Made by a program: the position numbers and the translations under genes. From an uncultured Microbacterium sp. (GTDB taxonomy: Bacteria; Actinomycetota; Actinomycetes; Actinomycetales; Microbacteriaceae), in assembly GCA_947503655.1 (NCBI GenBank), contig CANNEP010000018.1, forward strand, positions 1-44,580: a DNA stretch of 44,580 nucleotides, read 5' to 3'. Positions 1-8,421 of this stretch are shown in pieces (the first letter of the stretch is position 1; each line of letters starts with the position of its first letter). The notes beneath the pieces are model-generated. The model saw nothing but the letters and a program-made list of their open reading frames with translations. It had not been told where the DNA came from and did no database searches.

Positions 1-71
1 GGCACCACCTCGGCATCAGAGGCAAGACCCCCATCGACCGAATCAACAACGGTCGAGGTCAGTACAGCTAG
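1..71 (+). mobile_element. C-terminal end of an IS481-like transposase (partial, cut by window edge)
   Basis: Read in the frame starting at base 3, the left edge encodes 22 residues ending at a TAG at 69-71. The residues include RGKTPIDRINN and end in GRGQYS. This resembles the C-terminus of IS481-type DDE transposases, where a G-x-P-x-x-R segment is followed by N-N-x-x-G-x-Y near the stop. The stop overlaps the stop of the convergent MFS gene by three bases. Only the last residues are visible, so neither the family nor the intactness of the element can be proven here, and no terminal inverted repeat is recognised. The identification is from recalled family pattern only. Confidence 0.5.
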
Positions 72-1354
72 ACGGCGAGCGGTGCTCCTGGTGCGACGTT
101 GGGGTCATCGTCTTGTGGGTGATCGGTGACGGGGCGGGCGGCGATGATCGAGGAGATCGGCTTCCACACCAGCGCGAGTGTAATCGCGGCACCAGCGAAC
201 GCGAACCACCACGGTGCGGTCGGGCCCCATACCTGCGCGATCACACCGCCGAGGGCTTGCCCGATCACGAGGCCGCCGAACACGCCGACCATATTGACGG
301 ATGCGATGCGGCCCTGGAGTTCACGCGGAACCAGGCGCTGGCGCACGGTGGTGGAGATCGTTCCCCAGAGGAACGCATAGACGCCAAAGAAGAACATGAT
401 CACGAGGGCGACGACGCCGTTCGTGGTGAGCGCGAATGACAGGTGCATGAGCACTTCGCACGTGAGGCAAATGCGCATCAGGGGCGCGAACGAGAAGCGC
501 TTTTCCAGCCAGCCGAAGCTGAGCGACGCGAGTAGGCCGCCAATCGCCGCAGCGGAAGTAAGGAAGCCGTATCCCACGGCGCCCATATTGAGGTGCTCGG
601 TCGCGTACAGCACGAGCACGCCCCAGGGTGCAGCCCACGTCACGTTGAACGTCAGGATGATGATGACGAGTGTGCGTACCGGCTTGTTCTTGCCGAGCCA
701 GCGCAAGCCTTCGGCGATGTCGGTATGAACGGCCTGGTGTTTATCCGGGTCGCGCGTCGGCTTGGTGTCGGGGATGCGTGAAATGAGGGTCAGGGCGAGC
801 AACACGCACAGCACCTGCAACAGGAACGGCCAGAACGACCCGATCGCGAACAGGAAGGCGCCCAGCGGCGGGCCCGCGAACTGGTTGGCGACGAGGTATC
901 CGGCTTGCAGGCGCGTATTACCGACGCCGAGGTCTTCACTCTTGACCATCATCGGCAACAGGGTTTGCGCCGAGGTATCAACGAAGACTTCTGCTGTGCC
1001 GTAGATGAACGCGGCAGCCAGCACGATCGCGATGTTGGCGGTGCCGGTGATGAGGAAGATCACGAGGCCGAGGATCACGACACCACGCAACGCGTTACCG
1101 GCGATCACGAGCATGCGGCGATTCAGACGGTCGGCGATCGCGCCCGCATGAAGGCCAAAGAGCAACCACGGGAGAAACTGCAGGATTGCTCCTGACGCCA
1201 CCAGAATCGGCGACGACGTCATCGATGCGATCAGCAGGGGAGCGGCGGCGAGGGCGATGCCATCGCCGATGTTGCTCGTCCACGACGACGCCAAAAGCCA
1301 GCGAAAGTCCCGCCCGAGCCGTGCGGGCGCAATCATTTCACCGGGGGAAGCCAC
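68..1354 (-). CDS. MFS transporter (drug/metabolite exporter type)
   Basis: The product is a 428-residue polytopic membrane protein of the major facilitator superfamily, expected to have twelve transmembrane helices. The N-terminal half carries the helix 2-3 loop GAIADRLNRRMLVIAG (family motif A, G-x-x-x-D-R-x-x-R-R). It resembles the MFS_3/enterobactin-exporter-like group, and no substrate can be read from the sequence. The GTG start at 1354 is favoured because a TAAGAT hexamer lies exactly six bases upstream (1366-1361 on this strand), as expected of a leaderless actinobacterial start. The gene is divergent from rsmA. Its last codons overlap the end of a transposase fragment, so its 3' end abuts an insertion sequence, but the open frame is full length. 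Confidence 0.88.
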   Translation of the reverse strand: MASPGEMIAPARLGRDFRWLLASSWTSNIGDGIALAAAPLLIASMTSSPILVASGAILQFLPWLLFGLHAGAIADRLNRRMLVIAGNALRGVVILGLVIFLITGTANIAIVLAAAFIYGTAEVFVDTSAQTLLPMMVKSEDLGVGNTRLQAGYLVANQFAGPPLGAFLFAIGSFWPFLLQVLCVLLALTLISRIPDTKPTRDPDKHQAVHTDIAEGLRWLGKNKPVRTLVIIILTFNVTWAAPWGVLVLYATEHLNMGAVGYGFLTSAAAIGGLLASLSFGWLEKRFSFAPLMRICLTCEVLMHLSFALTTNGVVALVIMFFFGVYAFLWGTISTTVRQRLVPRELQGRIASVNMVGVFGGLVIGQALGGVIAQVWGPTAPWWFAFAGAAITLALVWKPISSIIAARPVTDHPQDDDPNVAPGAPLAV

Positions 1355-1360
1355 CGGTCG

Positions 1361-1366
1361 ATCTTA
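1361..1366 (-). promoter_or_regulatory. -10-like hexamer of the MFS gene
   Basis: TAAGAT on the minus strand, followed by six bases and the GTG start. Transcription would begin at or next to the start codon, giving a leaderless message. No clear -35 is visible. Confidence 0.45.
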
Positions 1367-1473
1367 TGAGAATGTGCGAACAATTTGTATGGATTCTGAA
1401 CTTCTCGTCTGCGTGTGACGCCCGAGAAAAGCACCTGAAAGTGAAGGGGCGCGGTATGCGCGAGAATGGAACC

Positions 1474-2319
1474 ATGACCGTCACTCTTCTCGGTGCTTCC
1501 GAAATCCGTCGCCTCGCCGCCGAGCTTGACGTCACCCCCACCAGAAAGTGGGGCCAGAACTTCGTGGTTGACGCCAATACGGTGCGACGCATCGTGCAGG
1601 TTGCACGAGTCGAAGCCGGCGAACGCGTCGTTGAGGTCGGCCCGGGCCTGGGCTCGCTGACCCTTGCGATTCTCGAAACCGGCGCGACAGTGACGGCCGT
1701 CGAGATTGACCCGCGTCTCGCTGCGCGCTTACCGCAGACCGCTGCCGAGCACCAGGTGCCGGAAGGCGCCCTCCAGATCATCCAGAACGATGCGCTCAAG
1801 GTCACCGCGTTGCCGGGCGAGCCCACCGTGCTCGTCGCAAACCTGCCGTACAACGTGTCGGTTCCGGTGTTGCTGCACTTCATGGAGACGTTCCCGACAC
1901 TCGACCGTGGTGTTGTGATGGTGCAGGCCGAGGTCGGCGAGCGGCTCGCGGCCCCTCCCGGGTCAAAGACCTACGGTTCGCCCAGCGTCAAGGCCGCCTG
2001 GTATGGCGACTGGAAGCTCGCGGGCAACGTGTCTCGTCAGGTGTTCTGGCCGGTACCCAACGTTGACTCGGTGCTGGTCGGCTTCCAGCGCTCGGGCGAC
2101 ACGCTCGGCACCGAAGAGGAACGCAAGGCAACGTTCACGATCGTTGATGCCGCATTCCAGCAGCGCCGCAAGATGCTCCGTCAGGCGCTTTCGTCACTGC
2201 TCGGTGGTTCCGCTGCGGCTTCCAGCGAGGTGCTCGAACGCGCCGGCGTTGACCCGACGCTTCGTGGTGAACAGCTCACGGTGCACGACTATCTGCGCAT
2301 CGCGCGCACGATCGCGTAA
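1474..2319 (+). CDS. rsmA: 16S rRNA (adenine(1518)-N6/adenine(1519)-N6)-dimethyltransferase
   Basis: KsgA/RsmA dimethylates the two adjacent adenines in the 3'-terminal hairpin of 16S rRNA, using S-adenosylmethionine, late in 30S assembly. The 281-residue protein shows the N-terminal RKWGQNFVVD segment (family usually K-x-L-G-Q-N-F), the SAM-binding motif EVGPGLGSLT, the acidic motif-II region VEIDPRL and the catalytic NLPY motif IV, followed by the C-terminal helical domain. I chose ATG 1474, which has GAGAAT six bases upstream. An in-frame ATG at 1456 has AAGGGG before it and would add six residues. The neighbouring ispE is a common actinobacterial association, but here an aldo/keto reductase gene sits between the two. 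Confidence 0.95.
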   Translation: MTVTLLGASEIRRLAAELDVTPTRKWGQNFVVDANTVRRIVQVARVEAGERVVEVGPGLGSLTLAILETGATVTAVEIDPRLAARLPQTAAEHQVPEGALQIIQNDALKVTALPGEPTVLVANLPYNVSVPVLLHFMETFPTLDRGVVMVQAEVGERLAAPPGSKTYGSPSVKAAWYGDWKLAGNVSRQVFWPVPNVDSVLVGFQRSGDTLGTEEERKATFTIVDAAFQQRRKMLRQALSSLLGGSAAASSEVLERAGVDPTLRGEQLTVHDYLRIARTIA

Positions 2320-2371
2320 CGCGAACGAAGCGACACGACGCGGCCGCGTTTCACTTGAGTGACGCCCACGC

Positions 2372-2377
2372 TACGGT
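2372..2377 (+). promoter_or_regulatory. -10-like hexamer of the aldo/keto reductase gene
   Basis: TACGGT followed by six bases and ATG 2384, which is the leaderless pattern seen repeatedly in this window. GGTGGG within it could alternatively act as a weak ribosome binding site. Confidence 0.35.
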
Positions 2378-2383
2378 GGGAAC

Positions 2384-3445
2384 ATGACGCATCCTCGCCT
2401 CAATCTGAGCACGCCCGACACGCACCGCCCATACGTCGCAGCCGAGGGGCGCTTCAACAACACCGACTACCGCCGCGTCGGCAACAGTGGCCTCTACTTG
2501 CCGCTGATTTCGCTCGGACTGTGGTGGAACTTCGGCGACAACGTTCCGTTCGACAACCAGCGCGCGCTGCTGCGCCACGCGTTCGACAACGGTATTTTGC
2601 ACTTCGACCTGGCCAACAACTACGGCCCGCCCTATGGTTCCGCAGAAACCAACTTCGGTCGCATGATGCGCGAAGACTTCGCCCCGTACCGCGACGAGCT
2701 CATCATTTCGTCGAAGGCCGGTTGGGACATGTGGCAGGGCCCGCACGGCGACTTTGGCTCGCGCAAGTACATTCTGTCGAGCGCTGAGGCATCGCTGACA
2801 CGCATGGGCCTCGACTACGTCGACATCTTCTACTCGCACCGCGTCGACCCGGACACCCCGGTCGAAGAGACCATTGGTGCTCTCGACACACTCGTGCGTC
2901 AGGGCAAGGCGCTGTACGTCGGTATTTCATCGTACTCCGCTGAGCGCACGGCCGAGGCGAAGGCCGTTGCCCGCTCGCTCGGCACGCCCCTCGTCATCCA
3001 CCAGCCGTCGTACTCGATTTTGAACCGCTGGGTCGAGGGCGGTCTCACGGAGACGCTTGAGGCCGAGGGCATGGGCGCCATCGCCTTCACGCCGCTCGCG
3101 CAGGGCTACCTCACCGACAAGTACCTTGGTACCGGTCTGGCAGACCGCAACGTGAAGCGCGGATCCCTGCCCGACGACATCTCCGAAGAGGGCCGCGACG
3201 CGCTGCGCGCGCTCAACGCCATCGCGCAGGAGCGCGGCCAGAGCCTCGCCCAGATGGCGCTGCAGTGGGTTCTGCGCAACCCCGTGGTGTCGTCCGCGCT
3301 GATCGGTGCGTCGCGTCCGTCGCAGCTCGACGAAAACATCAAGGCTCTCGACAGTGCGCCGTTTGACGCCGTCGAGCTCGCCGCGATTGACGCACTGAGC
3401 GACTCGATCGACGTCAACAAGTGGGCGGTGTCTTCAGACCTGTGA
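2384..3445 (+). CDS. aldo/keto reductase, YghZ/L-glyceraldehyde-3-phosphate reductase type
   Basis: An NADPH-dependent oxidoreductase of the AKR superfamily with a TIM-barrel fold, 353 residues, the usual size for the YghZ (AKR14) and Kv-beta-like branch. The catalytic tetrad is visible as Asp75 and Tyr80 (HFDLANNYG), Lys111 (ISSKAGWDMW) and His152 (YSHRVD). The insert YGPPYGSAE after the tyrosine is typical of the YghZ/Gpr branch, which reduces L-glyceraldehyde 3-phosphate and methylglyoxal-like aldehydes. The actual substrate here is inferred only from family. The gene lies between rsmA and ispE, and its TGA stop overlaps the likely ispE GTG start, so the two are probably translationally coupled. 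Confidence 0.9.
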   Translation: MTHPRLNLSTPDTHRPYVAAEGRFNNTDYRRVGNSGLYLPLISLGLWWNFGDNVPFDNQRALLRHAFDNGILHFDLANNYGPPYGSAETNFGRMMREDFAPYRDELIISSKAGWDMWQGPHGDFGSRKYILSSAEASLTRMGLDYVDIFYSHRVDPDTPVEETIGALDTLVRQGKALYVGISSYSAERTAEAKAVARSLGTPLVIHQPSYSILNRWVEGGLTETLEAEGMGAIAFTPLAQGYLTDKYLGTGLADRNVKRGSLPDDISEEGRDALRALNAIAQERGQSLAQMALQWVLRNPVVSSALIGASRPSQLDENIKALDSAPFDAVELAAIDALSDSIDVNKWAVSSDL

Positions 3446-4380
3446 CCAGCGAGCCGACTCCCGTAGCCGTGCGCGTTCGCGCGCCCGGCAAGGTCAACCT
3501 CGTGCTTGCCGTCGGTGAGCTACAGGAAGATGGCTACCACGAGCTCGCAACCGCCTTTCAAGCGCTTTCGCTCACCGAAGAGATCACCGCGACGCGGGCT
3601 GATGGCATCTCACTGTCGGTGAGCGGAACCGTTGATTACGCGGGCGTGCCGCTGGACGAATCGAATTTGGCTTACAAGGCGGCGCTCCTGCTGCAGGAGC
3701 GCACCGGTGTGACCGAAGGCGTGCACCTCAGCATTCACAAGGGCGTTCCGGTTGCTGGTGGCATGGGTGGTGGTTCCGCTGACGCGGCAGCCGCGCTCGT
3801 CGCGTGCGACGCACTGTGGGGCACGAACCTGTCGCCCGCCGAACTGCACGCGCTCGCGGCAGAACTCGGCGCGGATGTGCCATTCAGTCTGCACGGCGGC
3901 ACGGCGATGGGAACCGGGCGTGGTGACGAACTGAGCCCCATGCTTTCGCAGGGGCGGTTCGACTGGGTGCTCGTCACGAATGATGAGGGGCTGTCGACGC
4001 CGCGCGTCTATGGCGAACTCGATGCGATTCGTGAGCGCCTGCGCGCCGATCTTCCCGTGGTTCCGGTGCAGCCACACCTAGATGCCGATCTGTTTCACGC
4101 GTTGCGTGCTGGCGACCCGGTGCGATTGGCCGATGCGCTACACAACGACCTGCAACAGGCTGCGCTAATGCTGCGGCCCGAGCTGGCGGCCGTGATTGAA
4201 CTGGGCCTGCACGAGGGCGCGCTTGCTGGAATCGTGTCGGGTTCGGGCCCGACGATCGCGCTGTTGTGCGCGAACCCGGAGTCGGCGCTCGACGTTCAGG
4301 TCGCGATGATCGCGGCGGGTTACGACAGCTTCCACGCGCACGGCCCGGTGCCGGGCGCACGCATCATTTCGGCGGTGTAG
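3442..4380 (+). CDS. ispE: 4-diphosphocytidyl-2-C-methyl-D-erythritol kinase
   Basis: IspE phosphorylates CDP-methylerythritol at the 2-hydroxyl, the fourth step of the MEP isoprenoid pathway, in the cytoplasm. The 312-residue protein begins with the family segment VRAPGKVNLVL and contains the GHMP-kinase ATP loop PVAGGMGGGSADAAAAL and the C-terminal motif IVSGSGPTIALL. I place the start at GTG 3442, which forms a GTGA overlap with the stop of the preceding aldo/keto reductase. An in-frame GTG at 3421 would overlap that gene further and adds residues without family similarity. The gene is full length with no anomaly. Confidence 0.94.
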   Translation: MTSEPTPVAVRVRAPGKVNLVLAVGELQEDGYHELATAFQALSLTEEITATRADGISLSVSGTVDYAGVPLDESNLAYKAALLLQERTGVTEGVHLSIHKGVPVAGGMGGGSADAAAALVACDALWGTNLSPAELHALAAELGADVPFSLHGGTAMGTGRGDELSPMLSQGRFDWVLVTNDEGLSTPRVYGELDAIRERLRADLPVVPVQPHLDADLFHALRAGDPVRLADALHNDLQQAALMLRPELAAVIELGLHEGALAGIVSGSGPTIALLCANPESALDVQVAMIAAGYDSFHAHGPVPGARIISAV

Positions 4381-4422
4381 CTGCGAGGGGTTCGCTCAGG
4401 TCTCGGCGATAAGCTGAGAGGG

Positions 4423-6243
4423 ATGGCGCACTTGCTTGGGGCTGAAGCCCTCCACCTAGAATTCCCGACCAAAGTCGTGTTCGACTCCGTCACCCTCGGC
4501 ATCAACGAAGGCGACCGTATCGGCATCGTTGGTCGTAACGGCGACGGTAAGTCGAGCCTGCTGGCGATGCTCGCCGGCGTTCTCGAGCCTGACAGCGGCC
4601 GCGTGACCGTTCGCGGTGGCGTACGTATTGGCGTGCTCACCCAGCAGGATGAGCTCGACGACGACGACACCGTGAGCAACGCAGTCGTCGGCGAACGCCC
4701 CGAATACGAGTGGGCCGGTGACGCCCGCATTCGCGATGTCATCGCGGGCCTGCTGCGCGGAATTGAGTGGAACGCGCGTATCGGCGATCTGTCCGGTGGT
4801 CAGCGTCGTCGTGTCGCGCTGGCGCACTTGCTTAGCGGCGACCACGATGTGATGTTCCTCGATGAGCCCACGAACCACCTCGACGTCGAAGCGATCGCGT
4901 GGCTCGCCGAGCACCTCAAGCGTCGCTGGCCCGCGAACTCTGGTGGCCTGCTGATCGTGACGCACGACCGCTGGTTCCTTGATGAGGTTGCCAACTACAC
5001 GTGGGAAGTCCACGACCGCATTGTCGAGCCCTTCGAGGGCGGCTACGCGGCGTACATTTTGCAGCGCGTCGAGCGTGATCGCCAGGCCGCGACCGTCGAG
5101 GCGAAGCGTCAGAACCTCGCCCGCAAGGAGCTCGCGTGGCTGCGCCGCGGCGCACCCGCGCGCACGTCGAAGCCGAAGTTCCGCATCGATGCGGCCAACG
5201 AGCTCATCGCCGATGTGCCGGAGATTCGTAACAAGACCGAACTCGCGTCGCTGTCGGTGTCGCGACTCGGCAAAGACGTCGTTGACCTGATCGACGCCGG
5301 CGTCAGCTTTGGCGACAAGACCGTGCTGCGCGACATCGAGTGGCGTCTCGCGCCGGGGGAACGCACCGGCATTCTCGGTGTCAACGGTGCCGGAAAGTCG
5401 ACCCTGCTGGGTCTGATTTCCGGAACCACGAAGCCGACCGCAGGTTCCGTTAAGCGGGGCAAGACGGTACAGGTGCGCACGCTCACGCAGCGCATGGATG
5501 AGCTTGACCCGCACCTGAACGACCCGGTGCGCGTCGTCATCAGCGGGTTGCGGATGACCTACACGTTCGGCACCGGGTCGAAGGCGACCGAGTTGTCGCC
5601 CGGCCAGTTGCTGGAGCGCATGGGCTTCTCGAGCGCCCAGCTGTCGACGCCGGTAAAGGATCTTTCGGGTGGTCAGAAGCGTCGCTTGCAGCTGCTGCTG
5701 ATTCTGCTTGACCAGCCGAACGTGCTGATCCTCGACGAGCCGACAAACGACCTCGACACCGACATGCTCGCCGCGCTCGAAGACCTGCTCGACTCGTGGC
5801 CCGGCACCCTCATCGTGGTGTCGCACGACCGCTACTTCCTCGAGCGCGTCACCGACCAGCAATATGCGATCCTCGGGCAGCGCCTGCGCCACTTGCCCAA
5901 CGGTGTTGACGAATATCTGAAGCTACGTGCTGCCGAAGACCGTGCTGGATCCGCCGTCCCTGGTTCCGGAACCAGTAGTTCCGCATCCGCATCCGTCACG
6001 ACTCCCGCGACGCCCGCGCTGTCGGGCAAGGAAGCGCGCGAGGCGGAGAAAGAGATGGCGTCGCTCGAGCGTCGCTTCCAGAAGTTGCGCACACAGGCAC
6101 AGACGGCCCGTGCGGGTTTGGCTGACATGGACCAGGGTGACTACGTCGCGCTCGGCAACAAGATGACGGAAATCTCAAACATCGAAGCTGAGGCTGACGA
6201 GTTGGAGATGGCCTGGCTGGAGCTTGCCGAAAAGCTCGGTTAA
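4423..6243 (+). CDS. ABC-F family ATPase, Uup-like
   Basis: A 606-residue soluble protein with two ABC ATPase domains and no membrane segments, typical of ABC-F translation factors and ribosome-protection proteins. Domain 1 has Walker A GRNGDGKSS, signature LSGGQRRRVAL and Walker B FLDEPTNHLD. Domain 2 has GVNGAGKST, LSGGQKRRLQL and ILDEPTNDLD. After a Ser/Pro/Ala-rich linker (about residues 505-535) comes a charged coiled coil (about 536-606) like the Uup C-terminal domain, which binds nucleic acid. A housekeeping ribosome-associated role is more likely than antibiotic resistance, because this gene commonly follows ispE in actinobacteria. The start is ATG 4423, with TAAGCT seven bases upstream and GAGAGGG directly before it. 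Confidence 0.9.
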   Translation: MAHLLGAEALHLEFPTKVVFDSVTLGINEGDRIGIVGRNGDGKSSLLAMLAGVLEPDSGRVTVRGGVRIGVLTQQDELDDDDTVSNAVVGERPEYEWAGDARIRDVIAGLLRGIEWNARIGDLSGGQRRRVALAHLLSGDHDVMFLDEPTNHLDVEAIAWLAEHLKRRWPANSGGLLIVTHDRWFLDEVANYTWEVHDRIVEPFEGGYAAYILQRVERDRQAATVEAKRQNLARKELAWLRRGAPARTSKPKFRIDAANELIADVPEIRNKTELASLSVSRLGKDVVDLIDAGVSFGDKTVLRDIEWRLAPGERTGILGVNGAGKSTLLGLISGTTKPTAGSVKRGKTVQVRTLTQRMDELDPHLNDPVRVVISGLRMTYTFGTGSKATELSPGQLLERMGFSSAQLSTPVKDLSGGQKRRLQLLLILLDQPNVLILDEPTNDLDTDMLAALEDLLDSWPGTLIVVSHDRYFLERVTDQQYAILGQRLRHLPNGVDEYLKLRAAEDRAGSAVPGSGTSSSASASVTTPATPALSGKEAREAEKEMASLERRFQKLRTQAQTARAGLADMDQGDYVALGNKMTEISNIEAEADELEMAWLELAEKLG

Positions 6244-6285
6244 GCGGCCCTCTTGAGGCCACAGAACTTCCTCTTTTGCAAATCG

Positions 6286-6323
6286 GTGACGCCGTATTTC
6301 AGCGGCGTGACGCTCTGTGACGC
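6286..6323 (+). promoter_or_regulatory. possible operator upstream of metQ: GTGACGC repeats and inverted repeat
   Basis: GTGACGC occurs three times (6286-6292, 6307-6313, 6317-6323). The first lies in an inverted repeat ACGCCG-N8-CGGCGT (6289-6308). The block lies just upstream of a TAGCGT -10-like hexamer (6352-6357) and metQ. No regulator can be assigned, and neither an S-box nor a McbR-type TAGAC-N6-GTCTA site is seen. Confidence 0.3.
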
Positions 6324-6351
6324 TCGATTCGAACGGCGTAAAAATCGCTCG

Positions 6352-6357
6352 TAGCGT
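6352..6357 (+). promoter_or_regulatory. -10-like hexamer of the metQNI operon
   Basis: TAGCGT, 30 bases before the metQ ATG. Transcription starting about seven bases later would leave a short leader carrying the AGAGAGG ribosome binding site. Confidence 0.35.
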
Positions 6358-6387
6358 GGATGGAGTCCCCAAGAGAGGTTCTGCTCC

Positions 6388-7299
6388 ATGTCTCGCATTC
6401 TCGGCCACCGCCGTATCGCAACTGTCCTCGCCGCCGTCGCTGCGGTTCCGCTCGTCGTCGGCCTCGCAGGCTGTGCCACCACCCCCAGCTCCGGTGCTGC
6501 TGATGAAGCCGACCCGATCAAGATCGGTGTCGTTAACGACGGTGACGCCCAGTGGGCGCCGTTCGTCGCCGCTGCCGCCGAAGAGGGCATCGAGGTCGAG
6601 CTGGTGAACTTCGGCTCGTACGAGCAGCCGAACCCCGCGCTGGCCGAGGGTGAGCTTGACCTCAACCAGTTCCAGCACATCGTGTACCTCGCGACGTACA
6701 ACGTCAACGCGGAGCAGGATCTGCAGCCGATCGGCGCGACGGCGATCTACCCGCTGGGTCTGTACTCGAAGAAGTACGACGATGTCGCTGACATCCCCAA
6801 GGGCGAGACGATCGCCGTGCCGGACGATGCTTCGAACCAGGCTCGCGCGCTGCTCGTGCTGCAGTCGGCCGGCCTCATCGAGCTGAAGAGCGGTGGCTCC
6901 ATCTTCTCCGACCTCGCTGACGTCGACACCGACAAATCGAAGGTCAAGGTCACGGCGCTTGAGGCCGCGCTCATCCCGACGTCGCTGCCGGACGTTGCCG
7001 CTGCGATCATCAACAATGACTTCGTCACCGACGCCGGTCTCACGTTTGACGACGCGCTCGCGCAGGATGACCCGAGCGACCCCAACGCCCTCCCGTACGC
7101 AAACATCTTCGCGGCTCGCGCTGACGACACCGAGAACGAGACCTACCTCAAGCTCGTAGAGATCTTCCAGACCGACGCTGACGTTCAGGCGGGTCTGCAG
7201 GAGTCTTCTGGCGACGTCGCGGTGCCGCTGACGACCCCGGTTGAAGAGCTCGTCGCTTCGCTCGAAAAGGTCGAAGCAGATACGCTGGCACAGAAGTAG
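6388..7299 (+). CDS. metQ: methionine ABC transporter substrate-binding lipoprotein
   Basis: MetQ/NlpA-family solute-binding lipoprotein that captures methionine at the outer face of the membrane for the MetNI importer. The 303-residue precursor has a basic N-terminus, a hydrophobic stretch and the lipobox LAGC with the lipidated cysteine at position 29. The mature part has the family segments KIGVVNDGDAQWAPF and LDLNQFQHIVYL and ends in a helical region. AGAGAGG sits upstream of the ATG. The genes for the ATPase and permease follow, with a strong hairpin between metQ and metN. Methionine specificity is inferred from the metN C-terminal NIL domain and the gene set. Confidence 0.92.
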   Translation: MSRILGHRRIATVLAAVAAVPLVVGLAGCATTPSSGAADEADPIKIGVVNDGDAQWAPFVAAAAEEGIEVELVNFGSYEQPNPALAEGELDLNQFQHIVYLATYNVNAEQDLQPIGATAIYPLGLYSKKYDDVADIPKGETIAVPDDASNQARALLVLQSAGLIELKSGGSIFSDLADVDTDKSKVKVTALEAALIPTSLPDVAAAIINNDFVTDAGLTFDDALAQDDPSDPNALPYANIFAARADDTENETYLKLVEIFQTDADVQAGLQESSGDVAVPLTTPVEELVASLEKVEADTLAQK

Positions 7300-7321
7300 T
7301 CAGGCTTGAAACCCTGATCGC

Positions 7322-7357
7322 AGAGGATCGGTGGGCATTCGTGCTCTCCGATCCTCT
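7322..7357 (+). terminator. metQ-metN intercistronic stem-loop
   Basis: AGAGGATCGG (7322-7331) is exactly complementary to CCGATCCTCT (7348-7357) around a 16-base loop. No T-run follows, and metN begins 27 bases later. A partial terminator or mRNA-stabilising hairpin that raises binding-protein levels over the ATPase and permease is the likely role. Confidence 0.7.
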
Positions 7358-7383
7358 CTGCTGTTGCACTACCGGAGAACGAC

Positions 7384-8421
7384 ATGGCTATCGTCACCCT
7401 CACAAACGTTTCTCGACACTATCCCGCCCGCACAGCGGGCGGCGATGATGTCGTGGCCGTCGACAATGTTTCCCTCGACATCGAGAAGGGCGACGTTTAC
7501 GGCATCATCGGATATTCCGGTGCCGGCAAGTCGACGCTGGTGCGTCTCATTAATGCGCTGGAGCCTGCGACGAGCGGAACCATTACCGTCGATGGCGTAG
7601 ACATCACGGCTCTCAGCGAGCGTGAGTTGCGTCGCGTGCGCGGCGGCATTGGCATGATCTTTCAGCAGTTCAATCTGTTCGCTGCGAAGAGCGTGCGGGC
7701 GAATGTTGCTTATCCGCTGAAGCTCGCGGGCTGGAGCAAAGCCGATATCGCCGCTCGTGTCGATGAGCTGCTGTCGTTCGTTGGCTTGGCGGATAAGGCG
7801 TCGGCGTATCCGGAGCAGCTGTCGGGCGGCCAGAAGCAGCGTGTCGGTATTGCGCGTGCGCTGGCTACTCGTCCGGCGATTTTGTTGGCTGATGAGGCGA
7901 CGAGTGCCCTCGACCCGCAGACGACGCATGAGGTGCTTGATCTGCTGCGCCGCGTCAATCAGGAGCAGGGCGTCACGATCGTCGTGATTACGCACGAAAT
8001 GGATGTCATCCAGACGCTCGCGACGAAGGTCGCCGTCATGGAGGGCGGCCGCATCATCGAGCAGGGTGATGTGTTCGATGTGTTCTCGACCCCGCAGCAC
8101 CCCGCTTCGAGGCGCTTTGTCGGCACCGTGATCAAGGGCGTTCCGTCTCCAGCAGAAGCGGCCGCTTTGGCGGCTCGCCACATCGGCCGGTTGGTGACCT
8201 TCTCTTTCCGTGATGGTGATTCGGCGCAGGCGCGGGTCTTCCTCGACCTTGCCGCGGCCGGTCTCGACTTTGAACTGGTCTACGGCGGAATCAACGACAT
8301 TCGTGGTCGTGCCTTCGGAAACCTCACGCTCGCGATTCGCGGTGACCGGGCCGCCATCGACCGAACGCTCACCGTCATCGGCGAACGAATTACCGTCACC
8401 GAACTCGAGGGGGCACGCTGA
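7384..8421 (+). CDS. metN: methionine ABC transporter ATP-binding protein
   Basis: ATPase of the MetNIQ importer, 345 residues. It shows Walker A GYSGAGKSTL, the Q-loop region MIFQQFNLF, signature LSGGQKQRVGIARAL, Walker B ILLADEATSALD and the H-loop VITHEMD. Residues from about 265 to the end form the C-terminal NIL regulatory domain, which in E. coli MetN binds methionine and causes transinhibition. This domain supports the methionine assignment. GGAGA lies before ATG 7384. The stop overlaps the metI start by one base (TGATG), so metN and metI are translationally coupled. Confidence 0.94.
   Translation: MAIVTLTNVSRHYPARTAGGDDVVAVDNVSLDIEKGDVYGIIGYSGAGKSTLVRLINALEPATSGTITVDGVDITALSERELRRVRGGIGMIFQQFNLFAAKSVRANVAYPLKLAGWSKADIAARVDELLSFVGLADKASAYPEQLSGGQKQRVGIARALATRPAILLADEATSALDPQTTHEVLDLLRRVNQEQGVTIVVITHEMDVIQTLATKVAVMEGGRIIEQGDVFDVFSTPQHPASRRFVGTVIKGVPSPAEAAALAARHIGRLVTFSFRDGDSAQARVFLDLAAAGLDFELVYGGINDIRGRAFGNLTLAIRGDRAAIDRTLTVIGERITVTELEGAR

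Noticed and set aside
4456..5892. 478-codon open frame antisense to the ABC-F gene
   Set aside because: The composition is typical of reverse-strand shadows (rich in Arg, Val, His, Asp) and it lacks motifs.
6244..6387. SAM riboswitch in front of metQ
   Set aside because: The 144-base region lacks the conserved helices and kink-turn of SAM-I/IV aptamers; only repeats and a short leader are seen.
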